Source of the DNA: Streptomyces sp. NWU339
Lineage (GTDB): Bacteria > Actinomycetota > Actinomycetes > Streptomycetales > Streptomycetaceae
Direction of reading: 5' to 3'
DNA: 64,000 bases
Assembly (NCBI RefSeq): GCF_003143855.1
Contig: NZ_QFRK01000009.1
Coordinates: 193,192-257,191 of the forward strand
Part shown: positions 8,527-16,756 of the stretch, in pieces
Layout of the letters: the number at the start of each line of letters is the position of its first letter
How positions within the stretch are numbered: the first letter of the stretch is position 1
The notes under the pieces: generated by a model
Databases searched by the model: none
Told to the model about the DNA's origin: nothing
What the model saw: the letters and a program-made list of their open reading frames with translations, nothing else
Position numbers and translations under genes: made by a program

Positions 8527-8733
8527 ATGTCGACGTCACAGCCCGAGGAGTCCAGGCCGTCCGAGGACCGCACCACCCCGGACGGCCTGCTCCACGCCCG
8601 TACCGGCACCGACGTGTCGCCGGAGGACCTCGTCCTTGCCTCCGGCAAGGACCTCACCCCGCAGAATCTCGAATGGGCCAAGCGCAAGCTGGCGGAGGAG
8701 GGACCCGCCGCACTGGACAAGCTGCTTCCCTGA
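8527..8733 (+). CDS. Small conserved hypothetical protein
   Basis: A 68-residue hydrophilic protein with a disordered acidic N-terminus (MSTSQPEESRPSEDRTTPDG) and a helical end (LEWAKRKLAEEGPAALDKLL). The start is fixed by GAGGAGCC upstream of ATG 8527. The segment SPEDLVLASGKDLTPQNL recalls small conserved Streptomyces proteins of unknown function. It converges on the DUF5709 gene across a hairpin. Confidence 0.65.
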   Translation: MSTSQPEESRPSEDRTTPDGLLHARTGTDVSPEDLVLASGKDLTPQNLEWAKRKLAEEGPAALDKLLP

Positions 8734-8757
8734 ACCCCGGGACCGGCTCCGTCATGC

Positions 8758-8779
8758 CCGTCCCGACCGGCCGGGACGG
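8758..8779. terminator. Hairpin between convergent small gene and DUF5709 gene
   Basis: CCGTCCCG (8758-8765) pairs perfectly with CGGGACGG (8772-8779) around a six-base loop. It lies between two convergent stop codons, so it can serve both genes. Confidence 0.6.
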
Positions 8780-8820
8780 AGCTGGCCGGGCCCGATCGGG
8801 CCGGGGCGGAGCAGACCGGG

Positions 8821-9333
8821 TCAGGTCCTGTCCTGGCTCTGTCCCCGATCCCCGTCCCGGCCCTCCGGCAACGCCGTTTCGTCCTCCACGACGTGCACGG
8901 CGGCCTCTTCCGCGCCGGCGGCCCCTGCGTCGATGCCGACGTCCTCGGCGACGCTCTCCTTCGTGCTGTCGGCACGGACGCCCTCGTCCGGGGCGACCAG
9001 GCGTCCGGCGCGCTCGGTGCCGGCCTCCGGGTCGACCGGTTCGCCCTCGCCCCCGGGGAGGTCGCCCACGTCGTCCCCGCCGGGCGCGGACGTGTCGGGC
9101 ACTTCCTGGGCCAGCCGTTCGTCCAGGGTCTCGCCCTCGTGCTGTTCGGCGGCCGTGGTGCCGTGCCGGGTCACGCCGAGCGGCTTCTCCGGCGGGGAGT
9201 AGCCCTCGTCCAGGATGTCGTCATAGGTCCGTTCGTCGACGGCGTCCTGCCGGTCGAGGGGCGCGGCGTCCTCCTGCTCCTCGTTGCCTCCGGTGGGCTG
9301 GTACACGTCGTCCGCCATCGGATCGGTACCCAT
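8821..9333 (-). CDS. DUF5709 domain protein
   Basis: A 170-residue, very acidic protein. The centre carries the DUF5709 signature: ERTYDDILDEGYSPPEKP, then a GETLDERLAQEVPD helix. Family function is unknown. The Asp/Glu-rich, Pro/Gly-containing flanks look disordered. A GGAGG run is placed just upstream of the ATG. No TM or signal segment is seen, so it is probably cytoplasmic. Confidence 0.8.
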   Translation of the reverse strand: MGTDPMADDVYQPTGGNEEQEDAAPLDRQDAVDERTYDDILDEGYSPPEKPLGVTRHGTTAAEQHEGETLDERLAQEVPDTSAPGGDDVGDLPGGEGEPVDPEAGTERAGRLVAPDEGVRADSTKESVAEDVGIDAGAAGAEEAAVHVVEDETALPEGRDGDRGQSQDRT

Positions 9334-9457
9334 GGTTTCCTCCCTGTCACGCTGTGTCGACTCGTTCCTCTCAGGTGTTGATCCGCGTTTCCCGTTGTGC
9401 GCCGCCCACACCCCGATTCGGCGTGCGGGTCCCTGCCGCGTCCCGGGGGTCCGGGCG

Positions 9458-10969
9458 TCAGCCGGAGGCGTCCTGCCGGGGTGCCGGGGCGATGCGGGCC
9501 TCGAGGTGGCTGATCCGGTGGACCGGCCAGGGCCGCGCGTAGTCGGGCGGGACACCGCCGGGGCCGGTGAGCGCGGCCACGGGGACGCGGTCCGCGGTGC
9601 GCAGGATCTCCGCCACCGTGATGTTCTCGTTGTTCCCGCTGGTCTCGCCGGAGGAGCAGCCGGTGTAGTAGCCGACGGGGACGGCCTCGTGGCCGGTGAT
9701 CAGACAGGGCGGGCGGACGCCGAGCCGGTGCAGCTCGCCGGCGGCGCGGGCCCAGTCCCGGCGGATTTCGGTGCTGCGGTCGACGGTGTGCACCAGGACG
9801 GCCAGCTGTACCGCCAGATGGCCGGTCAGGGCGAGCGCGACCAGCGCCGTCGCGACCGGCCGTCGGCTCCCTCCCGGGCGCCGCTTTCCGGCCGGTTCTC
9901 TGGCCAGGTGCCACAGTCCGTCGGCGACGGGAACCGCGAGCAGGGCGTAGGCGGGCTGGAGGAAGCGGGGTGCCGCGTACCCGATCATGAACAGGTACGG
10001 GAGGGCGGCCGTGGTGGCGCAGGCCAGCGGCATCACGGTACGCAGGACACGCCGGGCCCGTACGGCGACGACCACTCCGACGGCGACGAGCAGGGGCAGG
10101 GCGAACCACCAGAGGGTGATCACCGGGTGGGGCATCGGCCCGGTGCAGGGGCGGCACAGGCCGCGTCCGCCCAGGCTGCGCAGCTGGTCGTCGACGGCCA
10201 TGTGCCAGCCGAGCCCGCCCTGGACGCGGGAGGCCTCGGCCAGCCGCTCCCCCAGGCCGCTGTATCCCGCGTAGGCCTCGACCACCCAATCGACCGCGCC
10301 CACCGCGAGACCCGCCGCCGACGCGAGCAGAAGCCGCCAGTGACGGCCGGCCAGGGCGAGGACGAACAGGGGGACCGTCACCCAGACGGCGTCGGTGGGC
10401 CGCATCCACGCCATCAGCGCGGCCCCCGCCACGACGCCCCACAGCGCGCCGCGCGCCGATCGGTCGGCGCGGTACCGCAGGAAGGAGCCGACCGTGATCA
10501 GGGCGCCGATCGCGACCCAGTGGTTGGGCATGGCCTGGGGGCCGTAGAAGAGGGTCACCCACAGGGAGGTGTAGAAGGCTCCGGCGGTGACCAGGACGCG
10601 GGTGGGGAACAGACCGCGCCAGGCGCGCAGCGCCAGGTACAGGGCGAGGCCGGACAGCAGGGCGAGGTGGACGCGCAGCAGGACGGTGGACGAGGACCAG
10701 GACGCGACGGGCGCCACCAGGAGCGAGACGCCGCGGGAGCGCGGGGCGCTGAAGAAGGCGGCCGGGCGGTGGGACGTGACCTGGCTGACGTAGACGACCT
10801 CGTCCCAGCCGAGTCCCATGTTCGGTCGGACGAGGACGAGTTGGGCGAGGATGAAGACGGCGGCCAGGGCCACGAGCGGTGCGGTGCCGGCGGCCGGACG
10901 GGGCACGCCCGCGGACGTGTGTGCGCGTCGCCGTCCTCCGGTGAGGAGGCGACCGCTTCCGTCGGCCAT
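9458..10969 (-). CDS. Polytopic GT-C-fold-like membrane protein
   Basis: A 503-residue integral membrane protein with about ten hydrophobic helices. After the first helix comes an extracytoplasmic loop with MGLGWDEVVYVSQV; the WDE motif corresponds to the acidic pair of GT-C (ArnT/PMT-like) glycosyltransferases, which use polyprenyl-phosphate sugars. The soluble C-terminus has NNENITVAEILR. ATG 10969 is chosen because AAGGGG lies six bases upstream; an in-frame ATG at 11011 has no ribosome site. Acceptor and donor are unknown. A second GT-C-like gene lies 2.3 kb away on the other strand. Confidence 0.75.
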   Translation of the reverse strand: MADGSGRLLTGGRRRAHTSAGVPRPAAGTAPLVALAAVFILAQLVLVRPNMGLGWDEVVYVSQVTSHRPAAFFSAPRSRGVSLLVAPVASWSSSTVLLRVHLALLSGLALYLALRAWRGLFPTRVLVTAGAFYTSLWVTLFYGPQAMPNHWVAIGALITVGSFLRYRADRSARGALWGVVAGAALMAWMRPTDAVWVTVPLFVLALAGRHWRLLLASAAGLAVGAVDWVVEAYAGYSGLGERLAEASRVQGGLGWHMAVDDQLRSLGGRGLCRPCTGPMPHPVITLWWFALPLLVAVGVVVAVRARRVLRTVMPLACATTAALPYLFMIGYAAPRFLQPAYALLAVPVADGLWHLAREPAGKRRPGGSRRPVATALVALALTGHLAVQLAVLVHTVDRSTEIRRDWARAAGELHRLGVRPPCLITGHEAVPVGYYTGCSSGETSGNNENITVAEILRTADRVPVAALTGPGGVPPDYARPWPVHRISHLEARIAPAPRQDASG

Positions 10970-11082
10970 CGTCCGCCCCTTGCGTCCCTTGCTCCGGCGA
11001 GACGCCGGCATGCGAACCGTGCAAACAATGACAAATTACCCCGCAAGGTACAGGCAGATGGAGCGGAGTACGGCCGTTCGCC

Positions 11083-11853
11083 TCATACCGTCCATGAGGG
11101 CCGCCGTTCCCCCGGTTCCCCGAGGAGCTCCTCGAGGTCCGTCACGACCCGGTCGGCGCCGTGGGCGTACAGCGCGTCCGGCCGTCCGACGCGGTCCACG
11201 CCGACCACGTAACCGAAGTGACCGGCGCGGCCCGCGTCCATGCCGGCCAGCGCGTCCTCGAACACGGCGGCCCGGCCGGGAGGCACGCCGAGGTCCCGGG
11301 CCGCGGCGAGGAAGGTGTCGGGGCGCGGCTTGCCCGGGAGGCCGCGTTCGGCGGCGACCACGCCGTCGACGCGGACGTCGAAGAGGTGCTCGGCACCGAT
11401 GGCGCGCAGCACGTCGAGGCAGTTGGCGCTGGCGGAGACGACAGCGGTGCGCAGCCGGCGGGCGCGGGCCGCCTCGATGTAACGCAGGGTGCCGTCGTAG
11501 GCGTCGACACCGCCGGTGCGGATCCGCTCGAGGAGCAGCTCGTTCTTGCGGTTGCCGAGCCCGTGCACGGTCGGGGCGTCGGGCGGGTCCCCGGGTTCCC
11601 CCTCGGGCAGTTCGATGGCGCGGGAGGCGAGGAAGGTGCGTACGCCGTCGGCACGCGGACGGCCGTCGACGTGCCTGGCGTAGTCACCGGCGCCTGCGTC
11701 GAAGGGCCGGAAGCCGGCGCCGCCCCGCTCGCGCAGGAAGGCGTCGAACATCTCCTTCCAGGCCGCCGCGTGGACGACGGCCGTCCTGGTGATGACGCCG
11801 TCGAGATCGAAGAGGCAGGCCAGGATGTTCTCGGGCAGACCCAGATCCGTCAT
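11083..11853 (-). CDS. HAD-superfamily beta-phosphoglucomutase-like hydrolase
   Basis: A 256-residue HAD protein. Motif I is FDLDGVITRTAVVHAAAW, with nucleophile and acid/base Asp. A helical cap follows (HVDGRPRADGVRTFLASR). Motif II lies in TAVVSASANC and motif III/IV in GKPRPDTFLAAA and AVFEDALAGM. This matches beta-phosphoglucomutases, which isomerise beta-glucose-1-phosphate to glucose-6-phosphate, though trehalose or sucrose-6-phosphate phosphatases share the fold. GAAGG lies eight bases before the ATG. It is divergent from the kinase gene 60 bases away. Confidence 0.85.
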   Translation of the reverse strand: MTDLGLPENILACLFDLDGVITRTAVVHAAAWKEMFDAFLRERGGAGFRPFDAGAGDYARHVDGRPRADGVRTFLASRAIELPEGEPGDPPDAPTVHGLGNRKNELLLERIRTGGVDAYDGTLRYIEAARARRLRTAVVSASANCLDVLRAIGAEHLFDVRVDGVVAAERGLPGKPRPDTFLAAARDLGVPPGRAAVFEDALAGMDAGRAGHFGYVVGVDRVGRPDALYAHGADRVVTDLEELLGEPGERRPSWTV

Positions 11854-11913
11854 ACCGGACACCTTCCCCGCTCGGCGGCGAACACGGGGAGCGCGGGTGA
11901 CACACTCGTCCGT

Positions 11914-12576
11914 GTGACACCGACCTTCGACGATCTCCTCAGCCGTGCCCGCGCCCTCACCGGGGCCGGCCGGCGCGCGGTGCTCGGCATCGCCGGCAGC
12001 CCGGGCTCCGGCAAGTCCACGCTCGCCGGGCACTTGGTGCGGGAGTTGAACGGCGCCGGGGAGCCGTGGGTCGCGCACGTCCCCATGGACGGCTTCCACC
12101 TCGCCGACGCCGAACTGGACCGGCTCGGCCGCCGGGACCGCAAGGGCGCCCCGGACACCTTCGACGCCGCCGGGTACGCGGAGCTGCTGCGACGCCTGCG
12201 CGAGGAGACGCACGACGACGTCGTGTACGCGCCCGGCTTCGAACGGGTGCTGGAGCAGCCGATCGCGGGGGCCGTGCCGGTGCCGCCGACGGCCCGGCTG
12301 GTGGTCACGGAGGGGAACTACCTGCTGCTGGACACCGGCGCCTGGGCCCGGGTCCGGCCGCAGCTCGACGAGGTGTGGTTCTGCGAGCTGGACGAGGAGG
12401 AGCGGCTGCGCCGGCTGGTGGCCCGCCACGAGGAGTTCGGCAAGCGCCACGACGAGGCGGTGGCCTGGACCCTTCGCTCGGACCAGCCCAACGCCGAACT
12501 CGTCGCCCTGACCCGGCGCCGCGCCGACCTCGTGGTGCCGGCGGCCGCGGTGCCGCGCGTGGGCACCGCGGCATGA
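11914..12576 (+). CDS. Nucleoside/nucleotide kinase family protein (uridine/pantothenate kinase-like)
   Basis: A 220-residue P-loop kinase. Walker A is GIAGSPGSGKSTLAGHL at about residues 25-40. MDGFHLADAELDRLG is the characteristic D-G-F-H motif of the uridine kinase, phosphoribulokinase and pantothenate kinase group. VTEGNYLLLD is the Walker B region. Substrate is unknown. It starts with GTG at 11914 and is divergent from the beta-phosphoglucomutase-like gene, which hints at sugar or nucleoside phosphorylation, though not firmly. Confidence 0.85.
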   Translation: MTPTFDDLLSRARALTGAGRRAVLGIAGSPGSGKSTLAGHLVRELNGAGEPWVAHVPMDGFHLADAELDRLGRRDRKGAPDTFDAAGYAELLRRLREETHDDVVYAPGFERVLEQPIAGAVPVPPTARLVVTEGNYLLLDTGAWARVRPQLDEVWFCELDEEERLRRLVARHEEFGKRHDEAVAWTLRSDQPNAELVALTRRRADLVVPAAAVPRVGTAA

Positions 12577-12662
12577 GTGCGCTGCCGCCCTGACCGGCTC
12601 GGGCCGCCCACCGAGCCACTCCCGATGGACACGGAACGGCCCGGTGGTTCATGCTCCGGCCC

Positions 12663-13166
12663 ATGATTCGAACCGCCACCGAGCACGACGTCCCCGAGAT
12701 CCGTGCGATGATCCACGAACTCGCCGCCTACGAGAAGGCCGCCGAGCAGTCCCGCACCACCGAGGAGCAGCTGCGCGAGGCGCTGTTCGGCGCGCACCCC
12801 GCCGCGTCCGTCCTGATCGCCGAGGACGACGCCGATGGCCGGATCGTGGGCTTCGCCCTGTGGTTCCCGCGTTTCTCCACCTGGACCGGCACCCGGGGGA
12901 TGCATCTGGAGGACCTCTTCGTACGCCCGCACACCCGGGGCGCCGGGCACGGCAAGGCACTGCTGGCCGCCCTCGCGGCGATCTGCCGGGAGAACGGTTT
13001 CGAGCGCTTCGAGTGGGTGGTGCTGGACTGGAACGAGCCGGCGATCGGCTTCTACCGGTCACTCGGGGCGAAGTTCCTGAACAACTGGACGGTGTGCCGG
13101 CTGAGCGGCGCCCCGCTGGCGGACCTCGCCGCTCACGCGCCGGCCCTCGTGGGGCGCACTGACTGA
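12663..13166 (+). CDS. GNAT-family N-acetyltransferase
   Basis: A 167-residue acetyl-CoA-dependent N-acetyltransferase. Motif A, which binds the pyrophosphate of CoA, is LFVRPHTRGAGHGKALLAAL. Motif B is WNEPAIGFYRSLGAKF. The N-terminal IRTATEHDVPEIRAMIHELAAYEK and WFPRFSTWTG resemble the spermidine/diamine acetyltransferase (SAT1-like) subgroup, so a polyamine-type substrate is possible. I start at ATG 12663; an in-frame ATG lies four codons upstream. Confidence 0.85.
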   Translation: MIRTATEHDVPEIRAMIHELAAYEKAAEQSRTTEEQLREALFGAHPAASVLIAEDDADGRIVGFALWFPRFSTWTGTRGMHLEDLFVRPHTRGAGHGKALLAALAAICRENGFERFEWVVLDWNEPAIGFYRSLGAKFLNNWTVCRLSGAPLADLAAHAPALVGRTD

Positions 13167-13264
13167 CACTCGTCGGGCGCGCCCCGGGGCTGCCCGAAGG
13201 AGCGGCGCGCCTCACCGGCCGCTCGGCACCCGGCCGGGGTGCGGCGGTGCGAGAGTGGGGCGGT

Positions 13265-14956
13265 ATGAGCCGTCTTCCGGTGGGGCGCGGGCAGCAGCGG
13301 GCGTTGCCCGGCGGGGGTGAGCGGGGCTCCGTGCCCGCGGTGGCGGCCGTGGTCCGCCCGGCCGGCCCGGGGCGGCGGTGGCTGGTGGCCGTGGCGATGG
13401 TGCTGCTCGGGCAGATGGCCGTCGTGATGGTGACCGCCGCCGTGCGGCAGACTCCGACGATCGACGAGCCGGTGTACGTGGGCACCGCCGCCGTGTATCT
13501 GGAGGAGCACAGCCTGCGGTACAACCCCGAGCATCCACCGCTCGGGAAGCTGGTGGTCGCCGCCGGGGTCGCGGTCGCGGATCCGCACCTCGATCCCGGC
13601 TTCCGCGGCAGCCAGGGCGAGTTGGGGCGGCATCTGCTGTACGAGTCGGGCAACGATCCCTGGCGGCTGATGCTGTGGGCCCGCCTTCCGGTGATCGCGC
13701 TGACGCTGCTGTTCGGGCTCGTGGTGTTCGCCTTCGCCCGCGAACTCACCGGTGACGCGGGCGCTGTGGTCGCGCTCGCGCTGTACTGCCTCTCCCCCGA
13801 CGTGATCGCCCACGGTTCGCTGGCGACGCTCGACGTACCGGCCGCCGGGTTCGTCCTGACCTCGGTGTGGCTGCTGTGGCGGGCCCGGCTGCGGCCCCGG
13901 CTCCACCTGCCGCTCGCCGGTGCGGCGGCGGGGGCGGCGCTGGCGACGAAGATGAGCACGCTGCCCGTGATCCCGGTGCTGCTCGCACTCGCCGCGGTGT
14001 CGGTCCGGTGCGCGTCCGGGGGCACGCCGGGGCGCAGGCTGTTGCGGGCGCTCGCCGGGGCGTCCGTCGTCGGGCTGGTCGCGGTCGCCGTCGTCTGGGC
14101 CACGTATCTGGCCGTCGATCCGCGACTGCGCTGGGCTCCGCAGCAGGTGCCCGTGGTGCACGGACTGCGGGGTCTGGCCGTGGAGTTGATGCCGTTCCCC
14201 GAGCCCTACCGGGACGGCATGCGCATCCAGTTCGCCCTCGAGAACCGCCCCTGGGAGGGCTTTCTGTTCGGCCGGCTCTACACCGGCTCCCTCTGGTACT
14301 ACCTGCCGGCCGCGCTGCTGGTGAAAACGCCGCTCGGCGCGCTCGCGCTGTGGACCGCCGGAACTGTCGTGGTGGTGGCGGTGCGGGGGTTGCGGCCCGC
14401 GGCGCCTTACCTGACGGCGGCCCCGGCGGTGCTGCTGACCGCCGCCATGTACGGCAGCCGGGACTTCGGCACGCGGTACGCCCTGTTCCTGCCGATGTTC
14501 CTCGCGGTGGCGGCGGGGTGCGTGCTCGTCCTGCGGTGGCGGTGGGCGCCGGTGGTCACCGCGGTGCTGGTGGCGTTCGTCGCGGCCGGCTCGCTGCGGG
14601 CGTATCCGTACTGTCTGCCGTACTCCAACGAGGCCTTCGGCGGCCCGGCGAAGACCCGGCTGCGGCTGCACGACTCCAATGTGGACTGGGGCCAGGACCT
14701 CGGCCGGCTCGCCGACCGGCTGCGCGAGCGGTACCGGGGCGAGCGGATCTGGCTGGTGTACAAGGGCAGCGGGGTGCCGTCTTACTACGGCATCCGCGCC
14801 GCCGATCCGCTGCGGGTGCCACCGGGCCGGGTGCACGGGGTGCTGGCCGTGTCGGACTCGGCGGCGGCCAAGGCGACCGGCAGGTTGGCCGAGTTGATCG
14901 ACAGCAGCCGCCCGGTCGACGACGTCGGCCACTCCATCACCCTCTACCGGCGGTGA
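13265..14956 (+). CDS. ArnT/PMT-like glycosyltransferase family membrane protein
   Basis: A 563-residue polytopic membrane protein of the dolichyl- or polyprenyl-phosphate-mannose transferase type (GT39/GT83 clan). The first external loop carries TPTIDEPVYVGTAAVYLEEHS, whose DEP motif supplies the conserved acidic residue. The next segment, YNPEHPPLGKLVVA, matches the EHPPL motif of this group. About eleven helices follow, then a soluble C-terminus with SNVDWGQDLGRLADRL and a KGSGVPSYYGI block. It would act on the outer face of the membrane; substrate unknown. ATG 13265 is chosen over an upstream in-frame start at 13247. Confidence 0.82.
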   Translation: MSRLPVGRGQQRALPGGGERGSVPAVAAVVRPAGPGRRWLVAVAMVLLGQMAVVMVTAAVRQTPTIDEPVYVGTAAVYLEEHSLRYNPEHPPLGKLVVAAGVAVADPHLDPGFRGSQGELGRHLLYESGNDPWRLMLWARLPVIALTLLFGLVVFAFARELTGDAGAVVALALYCLSPDVIAHGSLATLDVPAAGFVLTSVWLLWRARLRPRLHLPLAGAAAGAALATKMSTLPVIPVLLALAAVSVRCASGGTPGRRLLRALAGASVVGLVAVAVVWATYLAVDPRLRWAPQQVPVVHGLRGLAVELMPFPEPYRDGMRIQFALENRPWEGFLFGRLYTGSLWYYLPAALLVKTPLGALALWTAGTVVVVAVRGLRPAAPYLTAAPAVLLTAAMYGSRDFGTRYALFLPMFLAVAAGCVLVLRWRWAPVVTAVLVAFVAAGSLRAYPYCLPYSNEAFGGPAKTRLRLHDSNVDWGQDLGRLADRLRERYRGERIWLVYKGSGVPSYYGIRAADPLRVPPGRVHGVLAVSDSAAAKATGRLAELIDSSRPVDDVGHSITLYRR

Positions 14957-14990
14957 CGCGGGCCCGTGCGCACATCGGCCACCCGGCAGC

Positions 14991-15040
14991 CCTCGGCATC
15001 GCTCGGTACCGCTCGGTATCGCTCGGTATCGCTCAAGCCT
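14991..15040. repeat. Tandem 10-bp repeats upstream of the RpiR regulator
   Basis: GCTCGGTACC (15001-15010), GCTCGGTATC (15011-15020) and GCTCGGTATC (15021-15030) are head-to-tail, flanked by decayed copies CCTCGGCATC (14991-15000) and GCTCAAGCCT (15031-15040). The 10-bp period places each copy on the same face of the helix. The array ends about 59 bases before the regulator start, so it may be its operator. Confidence 0.6.
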
Positions 15041-15098
15041 GGTCGCCACCGTGCGTGAGCTAAATTGAACATTCGTGGGAGACGAAGGAGGCGCCCCG

Positions 15099-16016
15099 GT
15101 GCCATCGCCGCAGCAGGCACGCGCCCAGGCATCCGCGATCACCTCGGGGAAGGCGGGCCGGAACACGGAGGTGTCCCCGACGTCCCAACTCCGCACGCTG
15201 TTCGACCGGCCCCGGCTGTCCCCGGGGCAGCGGCGCATCGCCCAGTACCTGATCGAGCACATCACCGAGGCGGCGTTCCTGTCGATCACGGACCTCGCCG
15301 AGCGGGTCGGGGTGAGCCAGCCCTCGGTGACCCGGTTCGCGTCGGTCGTCGGGTTCAGCGGGTACCCCGCGCTGCGGGAGAAGCTCCAGGCGATCGCCCT
15401 CGGCACGCTCCCCGGCGGACCGGCGGAGGAGTACCGGGGCAACGAGTTGCAGGCGGCGGTGGACGTCGAGATCGAGAACCTGGAGAACCTGCGGCGGGAC
15501 CTCGCCGACGCCGACCGGGTCATCGAGATCGGCCGCACGCTGTCGGCGTCCACTCCCCTGACCGTGCTCGGGCTGCGCATCTCCGTCTCGCTGGCCGAGT
15601 ACTTCGCCTACGCCGCCCGCCGTATCCACCCGGACGTCCGGGTGGTGACCCGGGGCGGCAGCGTCGCCTACGACGCGCTCCTGCAGTCACGGGAGGCAGG
15701 CGGCACCTGGGTGCTGGCGTTCTCCATGCCCCGGCACGCCCAGGAGACCCTGACGGCGATGCGGGTCGCCCGGGACGCCGGGCTGAAGGTCGCGCTGATC
15801 ACCGATCTGGCGCTGGGTCCCCTCGCCGACGAAGCCGACGTCACCTTCGCCACCGGCACCGGGTCGCGCCTGGTGTTCGACTCCTACGCCGCTCCGGGCG
15901 TGGTGTGCGCGGCGCTGCTCCAGGCCATGACGGACGCGGACCCGGAGCGGACCCAGGCCCGGCTCGAGGAGTACGAACAGGTCGCCGACCAGCACCAGTT
16001 CTTCCTCAGGGACTGA
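15099..16016 (+). CDS. MurR/RpiR-family transcriptional regulator
   Basis: A 305-residue regulator. The N-terminal HTH_6 domain includes LSPGQRRIAQYLIEH and the recognition helix RVGVSQPSVTRFASVVGF. The C-terminal SIS sugar-phosphate-binding domain covers about residues 125-280 (TVLGLRISVSLAEYF, AFSMPRHAQETLTAM, LITDLALGPLA). Such proteins repress or activate carbohydrate-use genes in response to phosphosugars. GTG 15099 is chosen because a strong AAGGAGG lies seven bases upstream; GTG 15075 is a weaker alternative. Tandem 10-mers upstream suggest autoregulation. Confidence 0.9.
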   Translation: MPSPQQARAQASAITSGKAGRNTEVSPTSQLRTLFDRPRLSPGQRRIAQYLIEHITEAAFLSITDLAERVGVSQPSVTRFASVVGFSGYPALREKLQAIALGTLPGGPAEEYRGNELQAAVDVEIENLENLRRDLADADRVIEIGRTLSASTPLTVLGLRISVSLAEYFAYAARRIHPDVRVVTRGGSVAYDALLQSREAGGTWVLAFSMPRHAQETLTAMRVARDAGLKVALITDLALGPLADEADVTFATGTGSRLVFDSYAAPGVVCAALLQAMTDADPERTQARLEEYEQVADQHQFFLRD

Positions 16017-16351
16017 GCGGCGGCCGGTCACCGACCCCTCACCGCGGGCCACGGACGGACGCGGCCGACAAGCGCGCCTTCCCTTCGAAGCACGCATGAA
16101 TGTTTTCATACGCCTTGCAAAGCAGATGGCATATATAAATACTGCTCCCGGGTCGCGACGCGTCCACTCCGGACCGCGATCCGCGCCCCGAACGCCCGTG
16201 GTCGCCGGGCCCTACCCGCTCCGACGGCCAGGGGGTCCGGCCGGGCAGCCCCTGCCCGGCCGCCCCGTGGCGGCCCCGGCCTTCCCCTGGCCCGGGGCCG
16301 CCCCGCCCCGTCGTGCACCCCTACGACGCCGCACACCCGGAAGCGATGATC
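16017..16351. other. Intergenic stretch with an AT-rich island and inverted repeat
   Basis: No gene is seen. ATGAA-TGTT-TTCAT (16096-16109) is a short inverted repeat, and an unusually AT-rich tract, GCATATATAAATACTG, lies around 16130-16145. Both are upstream of the gene at 16352 and downstream of the RpiR regulator, and probably include the promoter of that gene. Confidence 0.5.
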
Positions 16352-16723
16352 ATGACCGTGACGTCCACGCGCCTCAGCAGTCCGGACTGGCCCTGCCAGG
16401 TCAAGACACCCGGCAGCTACGACTGGGAACGCTCGGCGGCCAAGTGGCTGCGCGAGCTGGTGCCGGCACGCTACGCGAGCTATCCCGCGTTCATCCGGCA
16501 CCCCGTCCTGCTGGCCCGGCACGCCCAGATCCAGGTCGAGCACGAGATCCGGGTGGCACGCACCGCCCTGCAGACCGCACGGGCCGACCTGCCCCGGCTG
16601 GGCCTGCACGAGGGGGTCATCGAGCACACGATCAAGCTGTACGCGGCCGAGGTCATGCAGTTGCAGCACATCGCGCGCAGCGTGCGCGCGGTCACCCGGG
16701 CCCTGCTGGAATCGGGCCGCTGA
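16352..16723 (+). CDS. Conserved hypothetical helical protein
   Basis: A 123-residue soluble, almost wholly helical protein. The N-terminus has WPCQVKTPGSYDWERSAAKW; the rest is long charged helices (VEHEIRVARTALQTARADL, VIEHTIKLYAAEVMQLQ). I recall similar proteins as conserved and unannotated in Streptomyces. ATG 16352 has GGAAG eight bases upstream; ATG 16346 and GTG 16313 are in frame. No catalytic motif is visible. It converges on the peptidoglycan-binding protein gene. Confidence 0.7.
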   Translation: MTVTSTRLSSPDWPCQVKTPGSYDWERSAAKWLRELVPARYASYPAFIRHPVLLARHAQIQVEHEIRVARTALQTARADLPRLGLHEGVIEHTIKLYAAEVMQLQHIARSVRAVTRALLESGR

Positions 16724-16756
16724 CCACGACGGAACGTGCGGGGCCGGCGTCCTGCG

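Noticed and set aside
8789..8802. GGCCCGATCGGGCC, a perfect 14-bp palindrome
   Set aside because: It lies between convergent stops in a very GC-rich stretch beside a terminator hairpin; nothing marks it as an operator.
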